From positions 1 through 60,710 of the forward strand of contig DAHUZE010000089.1 of NCBI GenBank assembly GCA_027306755.1: a DNA stretch of 60,710 nt, given 5' to 3'. The stretch comes from Acidimicrobiaceae bacterium (GTDB lineage Bacteria > Actinomycetota > Acidimicrobiia > Acidimicrobiales > RAAP-2). Positions 16,138-23,977 of the stretch are shown here, in pieces (position 1 is the first letter of the stretch; every line of letters begins with the position of its first letter). The notes beneath the pieces were generated by a model. It was not told where the DNA came from, ran no database searches, and saw nothing but the letters and a program-made list of their open reading frames with translations. The position numbers and the translations under genes are program-made.

Positions 16138-16953
16138 CTATTCCGCCGGCTCTCTCTCCGCCCGTCCGCCCGCCCGTCCGCCCGTACCTGGCGCCCAGGC
16201 TCCCGCCCGTCGGGCCAGGTAGTCGCCCAACCGGCGCCGGATCTCCTCCTCCAAGGCCAAGCCGACCTCGGCGGAGGTCACCTGGACGGCCAGGGGGCGC
16301 AGCGACGAGACCAGTTCGGAAAGGGCCCGGGCCCGGCCGGCCGGCATCGGGTCGGCCATGGCCTCCACCACGTGATCCTCGACCAGCCCCACGAAGAGCC
16401 GGGCCAGCGCGGCGGCCTCCGATCTCAGGGTGCGGGCGGCCTCCAGGACGGCGCCCAGCGGCACCCCGGCTCCCACCAGCAGCCGGCCCACCTCGAGCAT
16501 GGGGGGATCGGCCACCCGGAACCCAGCCGGACCGGCCGGCTCCAGGATCCCGGCGCTCACCGCCTGGTCCACCAGGTCGGTGGCATCGGCGCCGAACAGC
16601 GCAACCAAGTCGGCGGCCGTCACGGTCGCCTCCTCGCGGCCGGACGAAGGGGCCACCATCGCGGCCTCCAGGCCCAGCACGGCCGCCACGTCCTGGCCCC
16701 GCTCCCACGCGGCCAGCAGCTCGGCGATGTTGGCCTGGCTGTACCCCCGGTCCAGCAGCGAGGCGATGAGCCGAAGCCGGCCCAGGTGCATCCCCGAGTA
16801 AACCGCGACCCGACCTGTCCGGCGGGGGCGGGGCAAGAGACCCCGGTCCTGGTAGGCGCGGACGTTGCGAACGGTCGTGCCCGCAGCGTGCGCCAGCTCG
16901 TCGATGCGGAAGCTCGGCCCTGGCTGCCCATCCGGCTCAGTTGACGATGACAT
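16138..16953 (-). CDS. MerR family transcriptional regulator
   Basis: A 271-residue protein with an N-terminal MerR winged helix-turn-helix (FRIDELAHAAGTTVRNVRAYQDRGLLPRPRRTGRVAVYSGMHLGRLRLIASLLDRGYSQANIAELL) and a long Ala/Leu-rich C-terminal effector domain with no metal-binding cysteines, so it probably senses an organic compound. It is divergent from the diiron oxygenase operon. TACCAT lies 6 bases before its ATG, predicting a leaderless mRNA, inside the shared palindrome. It most likely regulates itself and that operon. Confidence 0.9.
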   Translation of the reverse strand: MSSSTEPDGQPGPSFRIDELAHAAGTTVRNVRAYQDRGLLPRPRRTGRVAVYSGMHLGRLRLIASLLDRGYSQANIAELLAAWERGQDVAAVLGLEAAMVAPSSGREEATVTAADLVALFGADATDLVDQAVSAGILEPAGPAGFRVADPPMLEVGRLLVGAGVPLGAVLEAARTLRSEAAALARLFVGLVEDHVVEAMADPMPAGRARALSELVSSLRPLAVQVTSAEVGLALEEEIRRRLGDYLARRAGAWAPGTGGRAGGRAEREPAE

Positions 16954-16969
16954 CGCTCAATGGTACATT
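16941..16969 (+). promoter_or_regulatory. Promoter of the diiron oxygenase operon (TTGACG-N17-TACATT)
   Basis: TTGACG (16941-16946) and TACATT (16964-16969) are separated by 17 bp, giving a start near 16976 and a leader of about 30 bases to ATG 17007. The -35 lies inside the divergent merR coding start. Confidence 0.7.
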
Positions 16970-16977
16970 CACTATTG
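16958..16977. promoter_or_regulatory. Candidate operator in the merR / diiron oxygenase gap
   Basis: Inverted repeat CAATGGT-N6-ACTATTG (6 of 7 pairs). It covers the -10 of the plus-strand promoter (16964-16969) and the minus-strand TACCAT (16960-16965) of merR, so one bound protein could control both. MerR is the obvious candidate; binding is inferred. Confidence 0.6.
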
Positions 16978-17006
16978 GGAACGGAGTAGTCAACATGGAG
17001 GTTGCC

Positions 17007-18008
17007 ATGTCCTTCGCCACCCGTTCCGAGCCTGTCTGGCGAGCGATCGGGGACGCCGAGCCGCACCGGAGCGACCGGACGTTCGAGGAGCTGTGCCGTC
17101 GCCTGAACCGCCAGTCCGTCGACAAGCACTTCGACGCCTACGAGGACGTGGACTGGGATGCCCCGGACCATGACGTCCGCAGCGACGACCCCCGGTGGGA
17201 GCTCGCGGACTTCGATCCCGTCGCCACCACGGAGTGGTACCGGTCCCAGCCTGCGCAGGACCGGGCCCGGCTCGGCCTCCAGCGGGTGGCCATGACCATG
17301 CGCACGGGCTGGGAATTCGAGAACGTCCTGCAGCGCGGCCTGCTGGCCCGTGCCTTCTGGTTGCGTGAGGGCGGACCCGAATTCCGCTACCTCCACCACG
17401 AGGTGGTCGAGGAGTCCCAGCACACGATGATGTTCCAGGAGCTGGTGCACCGCGCCGCCATGCCGGCACCGGGCATGCCCGCGCTCGTCAAGCACGCGGC
17501 CGAGCGGTTGGTCGTCCCCCTGGCGCGCCGCTCGCCCGTCCTCTTCTTCTTCTTCGTGCTGGGCGGCGAGGAGCCCATCGACGTCGTGCAGCGGCGGCGC
17601 CTCCGGGCGGGCATCGCGCACCCGCTCCTGGAGCGCATCATCCGGATCCATGTGACCGAGGAAGCCAGGCATCGTTCGTTCGCCAAGCACTACCTCGAGC
17701 ACCAGGTCCCCCACTTGCGCCCCCTGCGCCGCGGGGCCCTGGCGATCGTGGTGCCGTTGCTCCTGGGAACCATGGTGCGCCTGATGCTCGGAACGCCGCG
17801 TAGCTTCAGCCGGCCCAACGGCGTTCCCCGAGCCGTCGTGCGGGCAGCATGGCGGGCCCCCGAGCAGCGCGCACTTCGAGCCGACTCGGTGGCCGGAGTG
17901 CGCCGGCTGTGCGTCCAGACCGGGCTCGTCCCCCGGTGGGCGCGCCCGGTCTGGCGGGCCCTGGGCATCTGGGCCGGCCCGGGCGTGGACGGGCCGGGCT
18001 GCCGGTGA
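17007..18008 (+). CDS. AurF-like diiron oxygenase
   Basis: A 333-residue ferritin-like protein with the full ligand set of the AurF family: Glu in GWEFENVLQRG, ExxH in VEESQHTMMF, and HxxxExxH in RIHVTEEARHRSF. AurF oxidises aryl amines with O2; most relatives are uncharacterised and act on amines or lipids. ATG 17007 is chosen because GGAGG lies 6 bases upstream; ATG 16995 would leave no binding site. It is the first gene of a three-gene operon and overlaps the next as GTGA. Its substrate is probably processed further by the monooxygenase and SDR. Confidence 0.85.
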   Translation: MSFATRSEPVWRAIGDAEPHRSDRTFEELCRRLNRQSVDKHFDAYEDVDWDAPDHDVRSDDPRWELADFDPVATTEWYRSQPAQDRARLGLQRVAMTMRTGWEFENVLQRGLLARAFWLREGGPEFRYLHHEVVEESQHTMMFQELVHRAAMPAPGMPALVKHAAERLVVPLARRSPVLFFFFVLGGEEPIDVVQRRRLRAGIAHPLLERIIRIHVTEEARHRSFAKHYLEHQVPHLRPLRRGALAIVVPLLLGTMVRLMLGTPRSFSRPNGVPRAVVRAAWRAPEQRALRADSVAGVRRLCVQTGLVPRWARPVWRALGIWAGPGVDGPGCR

Positions 18009-19615
18009 GCGTCGGGGCACCCCCGGACGAGCGGTTCCGGATCGCCATCGTGGGCGCCGGCTTCGCCGGGCTCGGCCTGGCGATCCGCCTGCGACAACGT
18101 GGAACAGCAGACTTCGTCGTCCTCGAGCGCGGCAACCGGGTGGGCGGGACCTGGCGGGACAACACGTACCCCGGTGCTGCATGCGACGTGCCATCGAACC
18201 TGTACTCGTTCTCCTTCGCCCCCAACCCGTTGTGGTCTCGCTCGTTCTCCGGACAGCCCGAGATCGAGGCCTACCTCGAGTCCTGCGCAACCCGATTCGA
18301 CCTGATGCGCCACGTGCGCCTGGGAGAAGAGGTCCAGCAGGCCACGTGGAACGAAGGCGGCTGCTGCTGGGACATCACGACGGGCAGCGGCCGGCTCCGG
18401 GCGACCGTGCTCGTCCACGCGCGCGGCCCGCTGAGCGAGCCCAACCTCCCGGACCTGCCGGGGCTCGACACCTTTTCCGGGACCGTCTTCCACTCGGCCC
18501 GGTGGCGCCACGACCACGACCTCGCCGGCGAGCGGGTGGCGGTGGTGGGGACCGGGGCGTCGGCGGTCCAGTTCGTGCCCCGCATCCAGCCGATTGCGGG
18601 TCGGGTGCACGTGTTCCAGCGGACGCCGCCATGGGTCATGCCCCGGCGGGACCGTGCCCTGAGCCCCTTGGAGCACGGGGTGTACCGCAGGGTCCCGGCG
18701 TTCCAGCTGGCCGCTCGAGCCGCGGTCTACTGGGGCCGCGAGGCGTACGTGCTCGGCTTCGTGGGCGAGCCCCGGCGGAGGTGGCGGCGGGCACGGGCCG
18801 CGGCGCAGCTCGCCCGCCGGCACATGGAGCGGCAAGTGCCCGACGCCGATCTCCGCGCCCGCCTCACCCCCGCCTACGAGCTCGGCTGCAAGCGCGTCCT
18901 CATCTCGAGCGACTACTACCCCGCCCTGTGCCAGCCCAACGTCGAGCTCGTCACCGACCGCATCACCAGGGTGACCCGGCGGGGCATCGAGACCGCAGAC
19001 GGCGTGGAGCGACCGGTGGACTCGATCGTGTTCGGGACCGGGTTCGACGTCACGGGCACCGCCTCCGCCGGCCAGACCGTCGGGTGCGGCGGGCAGACCC
19101 TGGCCGAGGCATGGCGCGACCGGGTGGCCGCCTACAAGGGCATGACCGTCCCGGGCTTCCCCAACCTCTTCCTGCTGGTCGGGCCGAACACCGGGCTCGG
19201 CCACTCCTCGATCGTGTTCATGATCGAGTCCCAGGTCCGCTACGTGCTGGGCGCACTGGACGCCATGTCGGCGGCGCGAGCCGAGCGCATGGAGGTCCGG
19301 CCCCGCGCGCTGGCCGCCTGGTGCGAGGAGATCGAGCGGCGAAACCGCAACACCGTCTGGACCCAGGGGGGCTGCGACAGCTGGTACCTGGACGACGCCG
19401 GCCGCAACGTGGCCCTGTGGCCGGGATCCAGCTGGAGCTACCGCCGGGCGACGCGGCGGTTCGACACCTACGCCTATGCCCTGCTGGCGGGCCGTCGCGC
19501 CGCACCCGGCGGCCTGCCGGGCCCGGCGCGTGCCGGCAGGCCGCCGGCCGCGCATCTCTCGGCAGCGGGACACCCGATGGCGGCCGCAGGGACCGACGGG
19601 GCCGCTCAGCCGTGA
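18005..19615 (+). CDS. FAD-dependent monooxygenase, Baeyer-Villiger type
   Basis: A 536-residue flavoprotein. FAD-binding GAGFAG occurs at the N-terminus with GGTWRDNTYPGAACDVPSNLYSFSF, an NADPH-binding VVGTGASAVQ near residue 180, and the Baeyer-Villiger fingerprint FSGTVFHSARW (FxGxxxHxxxW) between them. It also has the late FATGF-like VFGTGFDV and GPNTGLGHSSIVFMIE. Such enzymes insert oxygen into ketones or hydroxylate amines and lipids. GTG 18005 overlaps the previous stop; its own stop overlaps the SDR start, both as GTGA. Confidence 0.92.
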   Translation: MSVGAPPDERFRIAIVGAGFAGLGLAIRLRQRGTADFVVLERGNRVGGTWRDNTYPGAACDVPSNLYSFSFAPNPLWSRSFSGQPEIEAYLESCATRFDLMRHVRLGEEVQQATWNEGGCCWDITTGSGRLRATVLVHARGPLSEPNLPDLPGLDTFSGTVFHSARWRHDHDLAGERVAVVGTGASAVQFVPRIQPIAGRVHVFQRTPPWVMPRRDRALSPLEHGVYRRVPAFQLAARAAVYWGREAYVLGFVGEPRRRWRRARAAAQLARRHMERQVPDADLRARLTPAYELGCKRVLISSDYYPALCQPNVELVTDRITRVTRRGIETADGVERPVDSIVFGTGFDVTGTASAGQTVGCGGQTLAEAWRDRVAAYKGMTVPGFPNLFLLVGPNTGLGHSSIVFMIESQVRYVLGALDAMSAARAERMEVRPRALAAWCEEIERRNRNTVWTQGGCDSWYLDDAGRNVALWPGSSWSYRRATRRFDTYAYALLAGRRAAPGGLPGPARAGRPPAAHLSAAGHPMAAAGTDGAAQP

Positions 19616-20445
19616 GCCGCGCTGGGGACGTCGCAGCAGGCTGCTCGCTCCTGGGATCCGGCCGGCGGGCCGTGGTGACCGGGGCCGGCAGCGGGATCGG
19701 GCGGGCCACGGCCCTGGCCCTGGCGGCCAGGGGCATGCACGTTGTGGCCGTGGACGTGGACGGGCCCGCGGCCGAGTCGGTGGCCTCGGAGACCGGGGGG
19801 GAGGCTCGGACGGTGGATGTCGCCGACGGCGCGGCGATGGACGCGCTGGCCGCCGCCCTGATGGACGAGTCGGGGGCTCCCGACGTCGTGGTCAACAACG
19901 CCGGCGTGGGCCTGACCGGCCACTTCCTGGACACGACCGAGGCGGACTGGCGGTGGATCCTGGAGATCAACCTCGGAGGCGTCATCAACGGGTGCCGCGC
20001 ATTCGGTCCGGCCCTGCTGCAGAGCGGCCGCGGCCACGTGGTGAACCTCTCGTCTGGCCTGGCCTTCGCTCCCCGGGCGACCGAGCCGGCCTATGTCACG
20101 ACCAAGGCGGCCGTTCTGGCCCTGAGCCAGTGCCTGCGAGCGGACTGGGGGCCCAGGGGGGTGGGCGTGTCGGCCATCTGCCCCGGGGTGATCCGCACCG
20201 CCATCGCCTCGAGCACCCGGTTTCGGGGCGAGCGGGCGACCGCCGAGTCGATCACGCGGGTCCGGCGGCTGTTCTCCCGCGGCCACCCGCCCGAGCTGGT
20301 GGCCGAGGCGATCATCGACGCCGTGACGCGCAACCGGCCCGTGGTGCCCGTGGGCATCGAGGCTCGGGTGGGATGGCTGCTCCGGGGGGTGGTCCCGGGG
20401 CGCCTGGCCGATCGGGCCGCTCGCGCCAGCCTCCTCGGCATCTGA
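19612..20445 (+). CDS. Short-chain dehydrogenase/reductase
   Basis: A 277-residue classical SDR with the cofactor loop VTGAGSGIGRATALAL, NNAG at about residue 95, catalytic Ser in NLSSG, and YVTTK (Tyr-x3-Lys). DVD after β2 suggests NAD(H). It has a C-terminal extension (WLLRGVVPGRLADRAAR) seen in SDRs that act on lipophilic alcohols or ketones. GTG 19612 overlaps the monooxygenase stop. In context it would supply the ketone or aldehyde to the monooxygenase, or reduce its product. Confidence 0.92.
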   Translation: MSRAGDVAAGCSLLGSGRRAVVTGAGSGIGRATALALAARGMHVVAVDVDGPAAESVASETGGEARTVDVADGAAMDALAAALMDESGAPDVVVNNAGVGLTGHFLDTTEADWRWILEINLGGVINGCRAFGPALLQSGRGHVVNLSSGLAFAPRATEPAYVTTKAAVLALSQCLRADWGPRGVGVSAICPGVIRTAIASSTRFRGERATAESITRVRRLFSRGHPPELVAEAIIDAVTRNRPVVPVGIEARVGWLLRGVVPGRLADRAARASLLGI

Positions 20446-20475
20446 CAGTGGGCGGCGCCGGCGGGGGGCGGCGGA

Positions 20476-21354
20476 CTACCCAGCGCTTCCGGTCGCCGCC
20501 AGGGCCAGAGGCGACCAGCTGCTCCCTGCATTCGAGGTAGCGAAGAGCGACTGGGCAGAGGAGCAGGACGCCTTCCCCGCCCGACATCCGGTCGCCACGC
20601 CCGTCGCCCACGAGCTGGAGCCGCTCGCAGCGGTGATGGCGGCGATGCCGGTCGCGCCCGGGGGGGCGGCGAGGGTCGACACCTTGCCTGTGGAGCTGAT
20701 GCGCTGAGGAACCGGGTCCGAGCCGGACCCGAGCCACACCGCGTTGCCGGCCACCGCCGCGGCCACAGGCACGTTGGCTCCGACCTTTCCACGGAAGGAC
20801 GCGCGCGCCAAGGTGCTCCAGGTGGCTCCCCCGTCACCGGTCGTGAGCACGGTCACGGCCGCTGATGTCGCCGAGCTCGGAGCGTCGGCCACGAGCACGA
20901 CGGCGCCTGTGGACAGCGCCCCGGGCACGTTGAGCGCATCGCCTGTGACGGCAGGGGGGAGGCTCATCCTCACCCACTTCTGCCCGTTGTCCGAGCTGCG
21001 GAGGAGCCGGCGACTTGTCGGGCTGCTCACCAGCCAGAGCGCGCCGCCGGCGTCGGTCACGAACCCGCCATCCGGCGCGGGGGCCTGCGTCCACGTCACG
21101 CCGCCGTTCACGGTGGAGTACCACGTGGCCCATGAGGAGGGCGGCGAGGCTGCCGTGAACCCGAGGAGCCTGGCTGGCTTCCCCGCCGCGGTGGGCGGCT
21201 CGTGGTGACGGACGGGACCGTTTCCGCTGTCGATCCGGACATACGCGGATGCGCCCCCTGCGAGAAGGAGCGCGCTGGAGACGGCAGCACGTGCGAGCCA
21301 TCGCCGGCGTCCCGGAGTATCGCTGCGAGAAGACACACGCGTATGTTGTGCCAT
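20476..21354 (-). CDS. Secreted BNR/Ycf48-like β-propeller protein
   Basis: A 292-residue protein with a basic N-terminus and hydrophobic segment (RRRWLARAAVSSALLLAGGASAYV), likely an uncleaved anchor or signal peptide, then repeated STVNGGVTWTQA, SSDNGQKWVRM, TTGDGGATWSTL and TSNAGSSWSPL. These are Asp-box/BNR-type repeats of sialidase-fold propellers. The catalytic residues of sialidases are absent, so a binding or scaffold role is more likely. ATG 21354 has AGGAG about 6 bases upstream. It converges with the SDR gene 30 bases away. Confidence 0.8.
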   Translation of the reverse strand: MAQHTRVSSRSDTPGRRRWLARAAVSSALLLAGGASAYVRIDSGNGPVRHHEPPTAAGKPARLLGFTAASPPSSWATWYSTVNGGVTWTQAPAPDGGFVTDAGGALWLVSSPTSRRLLRSSDNGQKWVRMSLPPAVTGDALNVPGALSTGAVVLVADAPSSATSAAVTVLTTGDGGATWSTLARASFRGKVGANVPVAAAVAGNAVWLGSGSDPVPQRISSTGKVSTLAAPPGATGIAAITAASGSSSWATGVATGCRAGKASCSSAQSLFATSNAGSSWSPLALAATGSAG

Positions 21355-21531
21355 CGTCGCTCCTGGTCAGCGTGATCGTCGGTACAGCGATGCCGGAGCC
21401 CATGCTGCGTCCACCCGATCCCGTTCCAATGGTAGCCCCTAGCGATCGGCATATCCACTGCAACTACCTCGCCTGGACTCGCTACCGCCTCCGTGGAGGA
21501 GCAGCCGGCAGCGGGCGGCCAAGATGGGGCC

Positions 21532-21951
21532 ATGACCGTCGTGCGCATCAATGCCATCACCGTCGCCCCAGGGCAGGGCGACGAGCTTGCTCGCCGTTTC
21601 GCCAGCCGGGCTGGAGCCGTGGACCAGGCAGATGGCTTCATGGGCTTCGAGCTCCTCCGGCCCGCCGACGAGCGGGACACCTGGCTGGTGGTGACCCGCT
21701 GGCGGGACGAGGCCGCCTTCCAGGCCTGGGCGCAGTCTCCCGCCTTCGCACACGGCCACCGGGGACCGGAGGCGGGTGGTGGGGAGCGCACCGATCCGGC
21801 CGCCCGGCACCGCGGCGACGGGGGTGCGGCGGGGCACCACAGCGGCGACGGGGGTGCGGCGGGGCACCACGGCGGCAGCGAGGCGCCACCGGTCGCCATG
21901 CACAGCGAGCTGTGGAGCTACGACGTGGTCGACCTCGAAAGAGGCAGGTAG
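21532..21951 (+). CDS. MhuD/IsdG-like heme-degrading monooxygenase with His-rich insert
   Basis: A 139-residue ABM-fold protein that starts MTVVRINAITVAPGQGDELARRF and continues GFMGFELLRPADERDTWLVVTRW, closely following mycobacterial MhuD. Asn7 and Trp66 fall exactly at the MhuD catalytic positions, and His74/His76 (AHGHR) sit where the heme ligand His75 is expected. Between this His and the last strand (LWSYDVVDLE) is an insert of about 40 residues with two copies of GDGGAAGHHS/G. CAAGAT lies 6 bases before ATG 21532, suggesting a leaderless transcript. It overlaps the convergent gene by 34 bases. Confidence 0.85.
   Translation: MTVVRINAITVAPGQGDELARRFASRAGAVDQADGFMGFELLRPADERDTWLVVTRWRDEAAFQAWAQSPAFAHGHRGPEAGGGERTDPAARHRGDGGAAGHHSGDGGAAGHHGGSEAPPVAMHSELWSYDVVDLERGR
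21810..21871. repeat. Two 30-bp tandem units within the heme-degrading gene
   Basis: The unit GGCGACGGGGGTGCGGCGGG plus GCACCACAGC is present twice in tandem with only the last bases differing. It is in frame and encodes SGDGGAAGHH. It looks like a recent duplication. Confidence 0.85.
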
Positions 21952-22439
21952 ACCCGGGCCTGCCACCGACCGGTGAGGGGGCCCGCGGCCAGGGCCTCCC
22001 CGGCCCGGAGCGTCCAGGACACGACGTCGCCGGGCGGTGCCCCTGATGGGGGGTGCACGATGAGCCCGCGCCGGGCGTGGTCCTGGCCGACCCTCCATCC
22101 GGCGGGTACGGCCACGCCGGCCGACGCAAGGCGGGCCACGGCCGCCCTCCCCCGCGGGTGCAGCAGGCCCACGGTCTGCTCGCTCCCGGACGCCGTGGAC
22201 CGGCGGGCGCCGCCCGCCGGCATCCAGGTCGCCATGCTCGCCGGGGCCTGGGTGGCGCTGAAGAGCGCGCCGAGGAACCCACGGGACGGTTGCTCGGCCT
22301 CCCCCTCGGGCATGCCCGGCAGGAAGTTGACCCATCCGTCTCCCGCCGCGGCCAGGCGATCCATCCGGTCCACGACGCCGGAGACGTCCGCCGGGCCGAA
22401 TTCGATCGTCTCCGTGGGGCGTCGGGATCGTCCGGTCAT
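21918..22439 (-). CDS. Conserved hypothetical protein
   Basis: A 173-residue soluble protein with ETIEFGPADVSGVVDRMDRLAAAGDGWVNFLPGM, GFLGALFSATQAPASMATWMP, QTVGLLHPRG and WRVGQDHARRGLIVHPP. I recall similar uncharacterised actinobacterial proteins but no function. GACAAT lies 6 bases before its ATG, so a leaderless mRNA is likely. Its 3' end overlaps the heme-degrading gene by 34 bases on the other strand. Confidence 0.75.
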   Translation of the reverse strand: MTGRSRRPTETIEFGPADVSGVVDRMDRLAAAGDGWVNFLPGMPEGEAEQPSRGFLGALFSATQAPASMATWMPAGGARRSTASGSEQTVGLLHPRGRAAVARLASAGVAVPAGWRVGQDHARRGLIVHPPSGAPPGDVVSWTLRAGEALAAGPLTGRWQARVYLPLSRSTTS

Positions 22440-22445
22440 CGACCC

Positions 22446-22451
22446 ATTGTC
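22446..22451 (-). promoter_or_regulatory. -10 element of the hypothetical gene (GACAAT)
   Basis: The minus-strand GACAAT lies 6 bases before ATG 22439, the same arrangement seen before the TetR gene at 57397. Confidence 0.45.
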
Positions 22452-22490
22452 TCTCGGTGCCGCGGGTCCTCGACGTTCGCACCCGGCGGG

Positions 22491-23081
22491 TCAGGCGGCC
22501 TGGCGCTCCTCGGTCTGGAACGACCTCGGGAACTCCTGTCCGGTCGGCGTCCGGTGCACGTGCCACAGGCCGAGCCCGGTCAATGCCAGCATCACGCACG
22601 CCAGCACGATGGCGGCGATCGCGCCGGCCGTGGCGATCGTCCCGAACTGCGAGAAGGCGTACGCCTCGAGCAGCAGGCCCTCCAGGGTGGTCGCCTTGAA
22701 GCTCACTGTGACGAGCGCGGCCATCTTCTTTGTGCTCGGGTGAGTCATGGCGTAGCCGGAGATCTTCGAGTACACGCCGTGGAACGGCAACCCGTAGACG
22801 TCCATCTGGACCTTGTAGGCGTAGGCCCGGGCCTGTGTCCCGGTGAGGACCTGCTGGCCGGCGTACGGCAGCTGCACCGCACGGGAGATGAAGTTCTCGC
22901 TTTTGGGTGTGTTGATTGTCTTTGCCGTCGGGAAGGTGATCTCCTGGCGGGAAAGTTGGCTGTGGACGTTGCCGTCGGCGTAGTTGGCGCCCAAGAGGAG
23001 CAGCGCTCCGGCCACCGCCAAGATCACCACCATGACCCCTCCAGTAGCGGTGAGGATCAGATCGAGCGCCTTACGTTTCAT
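22491..23081 (-). CDS. Two-helix membrane protein of unknown function
   Basis: A 196-residue protein with an N-terminal transmembrane helix (about 9-33), an extracytoplasmic domain of about 110 residues (FPTAKTINTPKSENFISRAV, GTQARAYAYKVQMDVYGLPFHGVYSKISG) and a second helix (about 143-170). Its domain has none of the motifs I know. It is divergent from the DevR-like regulator, with DosR-type boxes in the shared gap about 105 bases upstream of its start, so it may belong to the same regulon. Confidence 0.7.
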   Translation of the reverse strand: MKRKALDLILTATGGVMVVILAVAGALLLLGANYADGNVHSQLSRQEITFPTAKTINTPKSENFISRAVQLPYAGQQVLTGTQARAYAYKVQMDVYGLPFHGVYSKISGYAMTHPSTKKMAALVTVSFKATTLEGLLLEAYAFSQFGTIATAGAIAAIVLACVMLALTGLGLWHVHRTPTGQEFPRSFQTEERQAA

Positions 23082-23162
23082 TGTTCAACCCCGTTCTCCT
23101 GTCTCGACGCCGGCTCACGGCGTCCATGCTCACCAAGGTGCGCTTCTCCGAAGCGGGCCGGG

Positions 23163-23203
23163 AGGGCCCAAGGGCCCTGTCGCGCCGGGACGAAAGTCCC
23201 GAT
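23163..23203. promoter_or_regulatory. Pair of DosR/DevR-like boxes
   Basis: GGGACGAAAGTCCC (23187-23200) matches 13 of 14 positions of the DosR core GGGACTWWAGTCCC. A second palindrome, AGGGCCC-AA-GGGCCCT (23163-23178), matches 10 of 14 positions and is centred 23 bp away. The proximal box is centred about 51 bases before the regulator's predicted start. Autoregulation is inferred. Confidence 0.7.
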
Positions 23204-23244
23204 TTCGCGCGTCTTGACGCGACGGCCGATGGCAGAATGTGACC

Positions 23245-23916
23245 ATGGCGTTGCGGGTCTTCCTGGTCGACGACCACGAGGTGGTGCGGGCCGGCCTCCG
23301 ATCGTTGCTGGAGAGCGCCGACGACGTCCTGGTGGTGGGCGAAGCCGGGTCCGTGGAGGACGCGCTGGTCCGGATCCCCCTCGCGCATCCCGACGTGGCC
23401 ATCTTGGACGTGCGGCTTCCCGACGGATCGGGCATCGAGGTGTGCCGCCAGATCCGCTCTGACCACCCAGAGGTCGCGTGCCTGATGCTCACGTCCTACC
23501 CCGACGACGAGGCGCTGCTGGCCGCCGTCATGGCCGGCGCCGCCGGGTACGTCCTCAAACAGGTGGGCGGCCGTGACCTGGTGGCCGACATCCGCACGGT
23601 GGGATCCGGCCGCACGCTGCTCGATCCGGCGGTCACCGAGCGGATCATCGAGCGGCTCCGCCAAGGGCCGGCAGAGGACGGGCGGCTCGCCACGCTCACC
23701 CCCCAGGAGAGGCGGATCCTCGACCGCATCGCCGAGGGGCGAACCAACCGCCAGATCGCAGAAGAGCTCTTCCTGGCGGAGAAGACGGTCAAGAACTACG
23801 TGTCCAACCTGCTGGCCAAGCTCGGAATGCAGAGGAGGACCGAGGCGGCGGTCTTCGCCGCCCGGCTGCCTGAGCGCGCCCGCTACCCGGACCGGGCCAA
23901 GCCCATCGGCACCTGA
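23245..23916 (+). CDS. NarL-family response regulator, DevR/DosR-like
   Basis: A 223-residue protein with a receiver domain (acidic VDDHE, phospho-acceptor Asp55 in AILDVRLPDG, Thr in MLTSY, Lys in GYVLKQ) and a C-terminal LuxR-type helix-turn-helix. LFLAEKTVKNYVSNLLAKLGMQRRTEAAVFAA is almost identical to mycobacterial DosR, the hypoxia/NO/CO dormancy regulator. No histidine kinase is adjacent. ATG 23245 is preferred because CAGAAT lies 6 bases before it; GTG 23239 is in frame just upstream. DosR-type boxes lie upstream. Confidence 0.88.
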   Translation: MALRVFLVDDHEVVRAGLRSLLESADDVLVVGEAGSVEDALVRIPLAHPDVAILDVRLPDGSGIEVCRQIRSDHPEVACLMLTSYPDDEALLAAVMAGAAGYVLKQVGGRDLVADIRTVGSGRTLLDPAVTERIIERLRQGPAEDGRLATLTPQERRILDRIAEGRTNRQIAEELFLAEKTVKNYVSNLLAKLGMQRRTEAAVFAARLPERARYPDRAKPIGT

Positions 23917-23977
23917 CACCTGGAGTTGGTGGGAGCGGCGTGCCCCGTCGCCAGGGGGGCCGGCCGCGGTCTCGGCG

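Noticed and set aside
21810-21871. CRISPR-like repeats
   Set aside because: The units are contiguous without spacers and are in frame in a protein; it is a coding tandem duplication.
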